This document shows, piece after piece, positions 22,801 through 28,441 of a stretch of DNA of 28,441 nucleotides. The DNA lies in NCBI GenBank assembly GCA_035702845.1, contig DASSZK010000102.1:1-28441 (forward strand), read 5' to 3'. The notes beneath the pieces are model-generated. The model searched no databases. It was not told where the DNA came from and worked only from the letters and a program-made list of their open reading frames with translations. This DNA is from JAJZMF01 sp035702845. GTDB lineage: Bacteria > Actinomycetota > Acidimicrobiia > Acidimicrobiales > Palsa-688. The first letter of the stretch is position 1. Each line of letters opens with the position of its first letter. Position numbers and translations under genes: made by a program.

Positions 22801-22806
22801 GCCTAA
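19801..22806 (+). CDS. MFS transporter (DHA2, 14 TM) fused to an arylsulfotransferase domain
   Basis: A 1001-residue single reading frame joining two normally separate proteins. Residues about 35-490 are a 14-helix DHA2-type major facilitator, with LDLSIVNVALPSI in TM1, WVIDAYAIVFAGFLMLGGRAADHFGQRR split across the TM2-TM3 loop (motif A), and a motif-C-like GAVGTLAGGVL stretch. After TM14 (about 466-490) an extra helix (about 504-525, WQLAAVVVGVVVLFAGADF) crosses once more, which would place the C-terminal part outside. Residues about 539-1001 are a complete ASST domain: TWWQG, LHE with H667, YHVNS with H744, WQHD with H799, VGWGSQPNFTEY. The spacing of the three His (77 and 55 residues) is identical to that in the neighbouring Tat ASST. 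Start: GTG 19801 or ATG 19807. A hairpin (CACCCCGC...GCGGGTG) precedes it. The proposed role is export-coupled sulfuryl transfer. Confidence 0.88.
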   Translation: MPMASVKEIGTEAPVPVPEGSMPGPSAPDGAGRPRLGWILAVCCVAQFMVILDLSIVNVALPSIQVSLGFSSTALQWVIDAYAIVFAGFLMLGGRAADHFGQRRTFAVALALFSLTSLLGGLSVNSTMLILARAAQGLSGALMAATSLAIITASFAPGPARHRAVGLWGAMNGAGGAVGTLAGGVLTQEVGWRWILLINPPIGLAAAAIGWYVVMDRRRADVAPAFDFAGALTLTAGQLVLVYGIVRGGEASWTAPGAIIPMAVGAVLLLAFGLVESRFAKAPLVPLKSLTRPLKIANLIVLLFSASLFSMWYVSSLYLQQVLGLSPLATGLAFLPMALAIFLTASQAGRLVGRFGVRAVLGGGLVLMTTGMLLLARIGPSGSAIGFVVLPGVLTAAGIGLSIVPSTIFATQGAGAAQAGLASGLVNTSRQAGGGLGLAIFISVATQHTSAAVGHNVAVPSALTDGFRIAYLLGAACVVGAAAVTFLIARPPVPATAPGAGRQPWQLAAVVVGVVVLFAGADFGFAGAPGAPIGTYTTRGSYSYVSAPGLHPPRIAPVAKTVTSKLAPGYIMVANFYDLTTKPMMGQSGPLVLDDNLQPVWFRPVPANVVASNLERQTYLGHPVLTWWQGVVSDTGETESGEDVVVDEHYHTVATLKGQDGWVITLHEMLITGHDAWVTANRTIPMDISRWGGSSSGILDDSAVQEYDLRTGRLLYTWDALKHIPLSTSHAQPPDNGFPWDAYHVNSISLAHNGDFLVSMRSTWAAYMVDARTGSVLWQLGGKHSTFALPSGGHFEWQHDVKLVAPNVVSLFNDNCCEITGAGTYLAPAGPSAGLELRLNQASHTASVLGSYEYGPRYSAAYMGDMQPLANGNVFVGWGSQPNFTEYTKAGKTLLNAAFPGPDLSYRAVVSQWAGMPTTLPRTAVRSSGTGADVYVSWNGATKVARWRLLVGLHGHMTPVGTVAKTGFETALPVPHGYRSYEVQALDASGKVLATSKPAAA

Positions 22807-22866
22807 GGCGGTCCCTTCGCACGGTGGGCCCCTATTGCCTCTCGTAGTCCCCCGTCTCGTGGCAGT

Positions 22867-24804
22867 ATGGGCCGAATGGCCTTGGGGATAAGCGCTCTGT
22901 TGCAGACCAGATCCACCCGTCTCTGCGACGTCTGTGGCTCGGGCGACCGGGTGCTGGTCAAGAGCGACCTGACCGGCACGATGCAGTTGTACGAACTGCG
23001 CGAAGGACTGCACTTGGAGCAGTTGACTTCTTTGCCCGAGCCTGTCGGGCGTGCGCAGTACCTACCGGGTGGGGAAGCGGTGGTGCTGGAGGTCGACCGA
23101 GGGGGCGACGAGCGCTTCCAGTTGTACCGCCTCGACCTCGGGCGCGAGAGGTCGGCAGAGGCCCTGAAGGATCTGGTTGCTTTGACCAGTGACCCGGCAC
23201 ACGTCCACGTCTTGGCGGGCATCTCTGCGGACGGCAAAAGCGTGGCTTATGCGTCTAACCGCTCTAACGGCGTCGACTTCGATCTATGGCTGGTCAACTT
23301 GGAGGACGGGTCGGAGCGATGCCTTTTTGCGGAGGGGGGCTGGTGCCGACCGGCGTCGGGGTTCAGCCCCGACGGGCAATGGATCTCGGTACTGCGGGCC
23401 GGCCCTCGGCCCCTCGATACCGACCTCCTCCTCATCAGTGCCTCATCTGGAGAGGCCCGCAACGTACTTGCTCATCCCGACGAAGCCGCCTTGATCGGGG
23501 CGCCGGCGTGGACGTCGCCAGACGAGTTCCTCTTTTCTGCAAATGTGGGTTCCGACAATGCCGTGATCTGGCGCTGCCACGTGCCCTCCGGGCACACTGC
23601 GCCTGCCGGTGGGTGTGACCCTCGCTGGGACACCGAGGTGGTCGCCAGCGCTACAGCGGGGACAGTGTGCCTGATCGAAAACCGCAACGGCACTTCACGC
23701 CTGCGTGTCTCGGGTGGCGAGGTGCGCGGTGAGATCGAGGTACCGCTGGACGAGCCCGGCGTTGTGCAGCGGCACAATATTGAGCCTCCACAATTCGCGT
23801 CTGACGGCTCCAAGCTCTATTACACCCTGACGACGCCCCGCCAGGGGGGCGATGTGTGGGCCTTCGATCTGTCCACTGGCCAGTCCAAGCGCCTCACGCA
23901 CAGCCCTGCATTGGTAGCGCAGGCTGACATGGTAAGCCCCGAAGCGGCGGAGGTCGCCAGTTTTGACGGGGAGCTCATCCCTATTTTCGTCTTCCGGCCT
24001 CGCGGTCCCGTTGGTGCTGGGGAAGGGGGTGCAGGGCAAAGCGGTGCAGGGCAAAGTGGCGCCCAGCAAGGCGGGGCGGGAGAAAGCTCAGTGGAGGGCC
24101 GGCGGGTCGCCAGAGGTGCAAAGCCTCCCGTTGTGGTGATGGTGCATGGCGGCCCGGAGGGACAGTCGGTGCTCGCCTTCGATCCCGTCGTCCAAGGGCT
24201 CGTGCTGGCCGGCTATGGCGTAGTCGTACCGAACGTAAGAGGCTCCACCGGGTACGGGAAGCGCTATGCCGGGCTTGACGATACGACGAAGCGGCTGAGC
24301 TCTGTGCGCGATCTGGCATCAGTGCACGGAGCGCTCAGCGGTCTCGGGTTCGATGCCAGTAGAGCCGCACTCTGGGGCGCTTCGTACGGTGGGTATATGG
24401 TCCTGGCCGGGGTGGCCTTCCAACCCGAGCTCTGGGCGGCCGGCGTAGACATCGTCGGGATCTCCGATCTGGTCACCTTCTTGGAGAACACGTCGCCCTA
24501 CCGCCGCTCGTACCGCGAGCGCGAGTACGGATCTTTGACTACCGACCGGGAGTTCCTTGCCAGTGCGTCGCCGTTGCGGCGCGCCGAAGCCATAAAGGCC
24601 CCGCTGTTCATCATCCACGGCCGCAACGACCCGCGGGTGCCTGTAACCGAGGCTGAGCAGTTGGCCGCCCAGCTGGCCAGGCGGGGGATCCATTGCGAGT
24701 TGCTTATATACGAGGACGAGGGGCACGGGCTTGCTCGACAGGCCAACCGCCTTGACGCCTACCCGAGAGCCATTGCCTTTCTCGACGCAGTCCTGGACGG
24801 CTAG
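22867..24804 (+). CDS. S9-family (prolyl oligopeptidase / acylaminoacyl-peptidase-like) peptidase
   Basis: A 645-residue serine peptidase. An N-terminal seven-bladed propeller (about 20-370) gates an alpha/beta-hydrolase domain (about 412-645). The catalytic triad is visible: S506 in WGASYGGYM, D588 in HGRNDPRVP, H620 in DEGHGLA. HGGPEGQ gives the oxyanion loop, and NVRGSTGYGKRY is typical of S9C enzymes. There is no signal peptide, so it is probably cytosolic. A pentapeptide-repeat linker (GAGQS-type) encoded by four 15-bp units joins the two domains. It starts 60 bp after the MFS-ASST fusion and may share its transcript, but a link to sulfonation is only positional. An ATG 9 bp further in is an alternative start; no clear Shine-Dalgarno for either. 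Confidence 0.9.
   Translation: MGRMALGISALLQTRSTRLCDVCGSGDRVLVKSDLTGTMQLYELREGLHLEQLTSLPEPVGRAQYLPGGEAVVLEVDRGGDERFQLYRLDLGRERSAEALKDLVALTSDPAHVHVLAGISADGKSVAYASNRSNGVDFDLWLVNLEDGSERCLFAEGGWCRPASGFSPDGQWISVLRAGPRPLDTDLLLISASSGEARNVLAHPDEAALIGAPAWTSPDEFLFSANVGSDNAVIWRCHVPSGHTAPAGGCDPRWDTEVVASATAGTVCLIENRNGTSRLRVSGGEVRGEIEVPLDEPGVVQRHNIEPPQFASDGSKLYYTLTTPRQGGDVWAFDLSTGQSKRLTHSPALVAQADMVSPEAAEVASFDGELIPIFVFRPRGPVGAGEGGAGQSGAGQSGAQQGGAGESSVEGRRVARGAKPPVVVMVHGGPEGQSVLAFDPVVQGLVLAGYGVVVPNVRGSTGYGKRYAGLDDTTKRLSSVRDLASVHGALSGLGFDASRAALWGASYGGYMVLAGVAFQPELWAAGVDIVGISDLVTFLENTSPYRRSYREREYGSLTTDREFLASASPLRRAEAIKAPLFIIHGRNDPRVPVTEAEQLAAQLARRGIHCELLIYEDEGHGLARQANRLDAYPRAIAFLDAVLDG
24028..24087 (+). repeat. 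Four 15-bp tandem repeats inside the S9 peptidase gene
   Basis: Units at 24028, 24043, 24058 and 24073. The first two differ in one base (GGTGCAGGGCAAAGC / ...AGT); the next two are diverged. They encode GAGQS-GAGQS-GAQQG-GAGES, a flexible linker between propeller and hydrolase domains. In-frame unit size means copy-number change would keep the gene open. Confidence 0.75.
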
Positions 24805-24837
24805 CGCCTGCCGCGCACGCTAGGCGTGTGGCGCTAG
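24801..24837. terminator. Bidirectional hairpin between convergent ends
   Basis: CTAGCGCC (24801-24808) pairs perfectly with GGCGCTAG (24830-24837), and an inner CACGC-TAG-GCGTG hairpin fits in the loop. The stems contain the TAG stop of the S9 peptidase on the plus strand and the TAG stop of the minus-strand fragment. There is no T-run, as is usual for GC-rich actinobacterial terminators. Confidence 0.5.
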
Positions 24838-24953
24838 TCGAAACGCTCGGCGAGCTCGGTGAGCTTGGCTACGTACGCCGGCCAATCATAAGCGCCGGGC
24901 ATATTTTCTCGTCCTTGTTGGTAACCCACTAGGCCGTCGACTTGCTCGCGCAT
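24834..24953 (-). pseudogene. C-terminal fragment of an unidentified gene
   Basis: The last 39 codons of a minus-strand frame (MREQVDGLVGYQQGREN, then YDWPAYVAKLTELAERFD and a stop) look like a genuine protein C-terminus. Upstream (above about 24960) the frame runs only as the antisense shadow of the HNH fragment. It therefore seems to be the tail of a gene cut off by rearrangement. I do not recognise the family. A 39-residue intact mini-protein is a less likely alternative. Confidence 0.35.
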
Positions 24954-25281
24954 GATGTCGGCGTGCGTGCTCGACTTCGGGGTGGGCACGCGCACCATCT
25001 CCAACAACCTCTGGGCCGCCTTGGTGGCGCGCGACGGGCACTGCCGCCACCCCGGCTGTGACCGCCCGGCCAACTGGTGCGAGGGCCACCACGTGGTCCA
25101 TTTCAGCCAGGGAGGCCCCACCAAGCTCTCCAACCTGGTGCTGGCCTGTAGCCGCCACCACCACATATGGCACAAGGGCTGGAAGCTGGCCCTGCATGAC
25201 GACGCCTTGTTGGAGCTGGTCAGCCCCACGGGCGAGCTTTACCAGAGCAGGCCGCCGCCGCTCGATTTTTTGTTGGAGTAG
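24952..25281 (+). pseudogene. C-terminal HNH nuclease fragment of a 13E12/DUF222-type protein
   Basis: 109 codons matching the C-terminal end of the DUF222-HNH (13E12 REP-like) proteins that occur in many copies in actinobacteria. It has VLDFGVGTRTIS leading in, ALVARDGHCRHPGCDRP with paired cysteines, CEGHHVVHFSQGGPT (the HH of HNH), LSNLVLACSRHHHIWHKG, and a closing LELVSPTGE. Full-length members are 350-500 residues with a DUF222 N-terminal part, which is missing here. The homology starts abruptly at about 24960, where an unrelated minus-strand fragment ends, so this is a truncated remnant rather than a working gene. Confidence 0.8.
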
Positions 25282-25294
25282 CGGGGGACTTAGA

Positions 25295-26857
25295 TCAGGC
25301 GCCGGCGAAGGCTTCGAGCTTCGTGCCGTCGGCTGCATAAAGCGTCGTGCCTACGGCCACCACCCATGGGAAATGCGTAGTGGGCGCGCTCAGCGAAAGT
25401 GTTTGTAACGCCCGACCATTGGCTGTGTTGACAGCGAAGAGCTGGCCACCCTGGACCTGTTCGAAAACCCGGCCGCCGGCAACTAGGACCGATCCGGCGC
25501 CACCCACGCTCGACCGCCAGAGCACTCGTAGCGAGTGGCCCTTCACGGCGACGGCCACGATCCCGTTGCTACATGGGACGTAAACGGTCGCGCCCGCCAC
25601 GGCGTCGGCGCCGTAGGCACCCCCGTTGGTGCAAACTTGTAGGGCAGCCAGCTGCCTGCCGATGCCGCCCAGGTGCGATATGGCCATCAAGAAACCCTCG
25701 CCGGGCTTGCCGACTTGCAGCACCAGGCCTCCGGGCAGGATAGCCGGGCCTGACGTGCCCATGTCCTGGTCCGATAGGTTCCAATGTGCCCATTGGGTGG
25801 GCGCAAAGTAGGAGCTCATATGCAACCCGCCAGTCAGGTTTATGACGGCGTCACCGCCGTCAAAGGGTTGGCCGGGGGAGGCGGCGCTATTGCCCGTGGC
25901 AAATAGCAGGTCACCGTCGGGTAGGACAGCTGGGCCGCCGACTTCCCATACCGCACCTTCGCGCTTGGTGGGAGTCGACCAGTAACCCAAGCCCCGAGCG
26001 GAGTTCTCGGGCACGGAGACGATGCCGCCTTTGTAGTTGCCGCAGTCCCCATAAAGGCCGCCGAGCGCAACGTAGACATTGCCCCGGTCAAGATCGAGGG
26101 CGGCGCGCTGCTGCTCGGCGGTGGGATCGGTGCCAGGCAATGAGAGCTCTTGGCGGCGCATTACGTGGCCGGTCTGCGCGTCCAATGCGACTATCTCGTG
26201 CTCGGGCCGACCGGATATGTCAGTGAAGACGACGGCCCAGAGCTCGTCGCTGGTGGCGTCGAGCACCGGTGTGCCGCTGATCCCCGATGGGCTGATGTCG
26301 CCCGAGCAGGCCAAGCCGCTGGTGACCGGCCTGGCGATGTGGGTACGCCAGACAAAGGCTCCTGTGGCGGCGCTAAAAGCGTAAATACTGTTGTTCTCGG
26401 TTGCTACGTACACGCAGCCGCCGCCAACCAGCGGCTCACCGTACATGGCGCCGTCGAGTTGGGCTGTTTCCCAGTGCCGGCGCAGAGCGCCCGCCGCCGT
26501 GGTGCCGGTGGCTATCTGGCTGTGGGAATTATTGCCCCCGAACTCCGGCCAGGGTGCGCCGTTGGCGATGTTCGTCGGGCCGCAGGCGTGCGCGGATGCC
26601 TGTACTGCGGCGGCGGTGGGCTCCGCCGCATGTCCTGTTGGCTGGGCCGACGCTTGAGCGATGCCGGTGGTGGGTAAGCCGGCGATGACGATCCCGGGTA
26701 CAACTAAGCCAGCCAAGACCAGGCCAGCCATAACCATGCGAGCCGTGACCAGGCGACACAGGCGCAGGTTGGTGAGGCGTAGGCGCCTTTTGACTGGCGC
26801 CAGACCGGAGGTTGCGACCGCGTAGGCAGGCAGGACCGGCTTGGGAGGGTTCGGCAT
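25295..26857 (-). CDS. Secreted PQQ-type beta-propeller (quinoprotein-like) protein
   Basis: A 520-residue exported protein with a PQQ/quinoprotein-like propeller. The ATG at 26857 (MPNPPKP) is chosen; upstream codons to 26962 overlap the preceding gene. The N-terminal segment has a long signal/anchor region with repeated LAGL units (MVMAGLVLAGLVVPGIVIAGL). The mature part shows blade motifs such as GGGCVYVATENNSIYAFSAATG and the family signature CSGDISPSGISGTPVLD, then VYVALGGLYGDCGNYKGG and a final VGTTLYAADG. Such proteins may bind PQQ or act as scaffolds. The vicinal disulfide and metal ligands of true PQQ alcohol dehydrogenases are not evident, so dehydrogenase activity should not be assumed. 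It follows a small lipoprotein gene by about 40 bp. Confidence 0.8.
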   Translation of the reverse strand: MPNPPKPVLPAYAVATSGLAPVKRRLRLTNLRLCRLVTARMVMAGLVLAGLVVPGIVIAGLPTTGIAQASAQPTGHAAEPTAAAVQASAHACGPTNIANGAPWPEFGGNNSHSQIATGTTAAGALRRHWETAQLDGAMYGEPLVGGGCVYVATENNSIYAFSAATGAFVWRTHIARPVTSGLACSGDISPSGISGTPVLDATSDELWAVVFTDISGRPEHEIVALDAQTGHVMRRQELSLPGTDPTAEQQRAALDLDRGNVYVALGGLYGDCGNYKGGIVSVPENSARGLGYWSTPTKREGAVWEVGGPAVLPDGDLLFATGNSAASPGQPFDGGDAVINLTGGLHMSSYFAPTQWAHWNLSDQDMGTSGPAILPGGLVLQVGKPGEGFLMAISHLGGIGRQLAALQVCTNGGAYGADAVAGATVYVPCSNGIVAVAVKGHSLRVLWRSSVGGAGSVLVAGGRVFEQVQGGQLFAVNTANGRALQTLSLSAPTTHFPWVVAVGTTLYAADGTKLEAFAGA

Positions 26858-26898
26858 GGTGCCATCTTTACCGGCTCCGCCCAGTGATCCTGCTCGGC

Positions 26899-27087
26899 TC
26901 AGTAGCCCGGCGCCTTGGTGGTTGTTGTCTTGGCGCCGCTCCCGCTGCCGGAGCCACCGCACCCAGAAGCGGTCGCGCTGACCGCGACGGTTGCCAAGAG
27001 GGCGAGGAGGGTGCGCGAGGCGCTGGACCGGCGAAGGCGACGTTGCCTCGCTGATCGGCCTGAGTCTTCTCCAAGAGGTGCTGGCAC
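26899..27087 (-). CDS. Small candidate lipoprotein
   Basis: About 62 residues if the GTG at 27087 is used; the frame is open further upstream to a GTG at 27165. A basic stretch (RSARQRRLRRSSASR) precedes a hydrophobic core (TLLALLATVAVSA) and a weak lipobox ASGC, then GGSGSGSG and a Thr/Lys-rich tail ending KAPGY. This is the pattern of a short lipid-anchored peptide, but no Shine-Dalgarno supports any start and the lipobox is imperfect. It lies 41 bp upstream of the propeller gene on the same strand, so the two may form an operon. Confidence 0.4.
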   Translation of the reverse strand: MPAPLGEDSGRSARQRRLRRSSASRTLLALLATVAVSATASGCGGSGSGSGAKTTTTKAPGY

Positions 27088-27171
27088 TTCGCCAAAAGGA
27101 GGCTGTCTGGTCACGGCCACGACCCTAGTGGCGCGCCGCTGGTAGACGTTGCAGGCTGCGGCCACACGCGT

Positions 27172-27231
27172 GCACCTCGACTTCAGAACCGCACCTCGAC
27201 TTCAGAACCGCACCTGGGGGGTTTCAGAACC
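27172..27231. repeat. Tandem repeat spanning the 3' end of the carboxypeptidase gene
   Basis: GCACCTCGACTTCAGAACC occurs twice in tandem (27172-27190, 27191-27209) and is followed by a diverged 22-bp copy, GCACCTGGGGGGTTTCAGAACC (27210-27231). On the minus strand every unit contains GGTTCTGA, and in the last copy this is the final Phe codon and stop of the carboxypeptidase. Confidence 0.8.
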
Positions 27232-28432
27232 GGGACAAGCGCCAGGAAAGTGGAGCCCCGCTCAGGCGTCCCGTAGCTATGACGGGCACCGATGCCGACT
27301 GCAACCCGGCGCTCAGGTGCAGCACGCCAACTCTTTCACCCGGGTACCAGCTGGAGAAGTCGCCTTGCGAGAGCGGGGCGAGGCGCTGGAACCGGACTTG
27401 GACCTTCGTCCCGGGTACTGCGGTGAAGCTGGCCGAGCCCGCCGTCTTGGCGCTGGTCGTGGATCCCCAGGCCGTCGAGACGCGCACCATCGTCTTGCCC
27501 GGCCCGAGCACCGGGGCTTGCGTGATGTCGCTCAGCGCTGCTGCGCTCAGTTGCTCGGAGGTTGAGAGGGCGCTGGCGAGAGGCTGCGCCCCCGCCGCTC
27601 CCAAAACGGCTCCGATGATGGTTAGCGCTCGGCCGTGCCAGTGGCGGGTGGCGGCGAAGACGAAGTTCCCACCGGCGGGCACAGTCGACCCGGTTTTGAT
27701 CCCGATGATCCCGTCGTGGCCGAGGACGCTGTCGTAGTTGTAGACGGTGCCTGCAACTGGGAGGGTCACCTGGGGCATGGCCACGATGCGGCGCAGGACG
27801 GGTTGGCTCATGACCGCCTCGGCCAGGCGCAACATGTCAGAAGCCGTCCCGACGCTGCCCGCATCGAGCCCGGACGGGTCGGTGAGGTGAGTGTGGCGCA
27901 GGCCGAGGGAGGCGGCTTCGCTGTTCATGTCGGCGATGAAGGCGCTTAGGCTCCCGGCGTCCCACACCGCCATGAACCGGGCGACATTGTCAGCGCTCGG
28001 GATGAGCATTGCTTCCAGGCCCTGCAACTCGGTCAGCTGCTCTCCCGCTACGACGCGCACGACCGATTGGTTCTGGGCCACATCCGGGGCATACGTGGCT
28101 GCCTCCGCGGCCGTAATGGTAAAAGTAGGCCCCTGCTGGCCGAGCGCCAAAGGGTGGTGCTTTAGGAGCACGAGGGCCGTGATGAGCTTGGTGACGCTGG
28201 CCAGCGGCCGGACCTCCTCGGTGTTGACCCCTCCGAGGTAGGCGACGCCCTCGATCTCCAGCGCCGCAGCCCCCTTGGTCGGCCATGGCAGCGGTGCCGG
28301 CCGGCCGGGGAGTGCCAGTCCCACCGGCACGTCCACTGAGGCCCGTGCGGGCGGTACGTCCCGGGCCAACTGGACGCCGGCGGCGACAGCCAGGATGAGG
28401 GCGGCCAAGCCCACGACGAAACCAAGCCGCAC
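27224..28432 (-). CDS. D-alanyl-D-alanine carboxypeptidase (S11 penicillin-binding protein family)
   Basis: A serine DD-peptidase that trims the terminal D-Ala of peptidoglycan stem peptides outside the membrane. It has an N-terminal signal/anchor helix (FVVGLAALILAVAAGVQLA). The active-site motifs are S79-V-T-K82 in LASVTKLITAL, the second motif S146-A-D-N in IPSADNVARFM (family usually SxN, so Asp at the third place is a variation), and KTGS in IGIKTGSTVPAG. HLTDPSGLD is also typical. A beta-rich C-terminal part ends in SRF. The GTG at 28432 is 9 bp from the window edge and the frame stays open to the edge, so the true start may lie outside. Its stop lies in a tandem-repeat tract. Confidence 0.88.
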   Translation of the reverse strand: MRLGFVVGLAALILAVAAGVQLARDVPPARASVDVPVGLALPGRPAPLPWPTKGAAALEIEGVAYLGGVNTEEVRPLASVTKLITALVLLKHHPLALGQQGPTFTITAAEAATYAPDVAQNQSVVRVVAGEQLTELQGLEAMLIPSADNVARFMAVWDAGSLSAFIADMNSEAASLGLRHTHLTDPSGLDAGSVGTASDMLRLAEAVMSQPVLRRIVAMPQVTLPVAGTVYNYDSVLGHDGIIGIKTGSTVPAGGNFVFAATRHWHGRALTIIGAVLGAAGAQPLASALSTSEQLSAAALSDITQAPVLGPGKTMVRVSTAWGSTTSAKTAGSASFTAVPGTKVQVRFQRLAPLSQGDFSSWYPGERVGVLHLSAGLQSASVPVIATGRLSGAPLSWRLSRF

Positions 28433-28441
28433 CAGGGCGCC

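Noticed and set aside
25295..26857. Calling the propeller a PQQ-dependent alcohol dehydrogenase
   Set aside because: The fold signature is clear, but the paired cysteines and metal ligands of true PQQ dehydrogenases were not seen, so only the fold is claimed.
1..28441. CRISPR array, rRNA operon, complete prophage or plasmid origin
   Set aside because: No regularly spaced repeats, rRNA-like sequence, phage structural genes or replication genes were seen.

Overview
This is high-GC DNA (roughly two thirds G+C by eye) with frequent GTG starts, several probable leaderless promoters (a TAnnnT box 6-7 nt before the start codon) and a mycothiol-dependent-type enzyme. That points to an actinobacterium (Actinomycetota). 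The gene mix (hemerythrin, DUF2249 and MIP18 proteins, arylsulfotransferases, 13E12/HNH debris) would suit an environmental lineage such as Acidimicrobiia, but the class is a guess.

Layout. 1-131: right end of an IS3-type insertion sequence. 230-2107: asparagine synthase AsnB on the minus strand. 2333-9360: a redox/nitrosative-stress-like module. It holds a SufR-like Fe-S regulator with a translationally coupled Cys/His mini-protein (minus), a divergent hemerythrin/DUF2249 - DUF2249 - MIP18 operon (plus), and a convergent minus-strand set of a 12-TM heme-copper-oxidase/NnrS-like protein, a radical SAM/SPASM enzyme and a ferredoxin reductase. The plus operon and the 12-TM gene share a near-identical palindrome placed exactly 2 nt upstream of a -10 box. 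9741-10463: an orphan secreted protein. 10918-10990: tRNA-Pro(UGG). 11245-14515: an exported alpha/beta hydrolase and a UvrD-like helicase. 14641-16424: an overlapping pair, PRC-barrel/MgtE_N/CBS protein then DUF1003 protein (minus).

16521-24804 is the most unusual region. A Tat-exported arylsulfotransferase followed by a maleylpyruvate-isomerase-like protein (minus) diverges from a plus-strand run of a sulfotransferase, a 1001-residue fusion of a 14-TM MFS transporter to a complete arylsulfotransferase domain, and an S9 prolyl-oligopeptidase-type peptidase. The fusion has an extra 15th membrane helix between its halves, which would place the catalytic domain outside the cell. I read the locus as a candidate sulfonation-and-export system: a cytosolic PAPS-type sulfotransferase makes a sulfo-ester, the MFS half exports it, and the fused arylsulfotransferase passes the sulfuryl group to an extracytoplasmic acceptor. 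A 20-bp-phased direct repeat sits between the divergent promoters.

24801-25281: a shared bidirectional terminator and two gene fragments meeting at a breakpoint. 25295-28432: a secreted PQQ-type beta-propeller with a small candidate lipoprotein upstream of it, and a D-alanyl-D-alanine carboxypeptidase whose 3' end is repeated in tandem. I saw no CRISPR array, rRNA or complete prophage.
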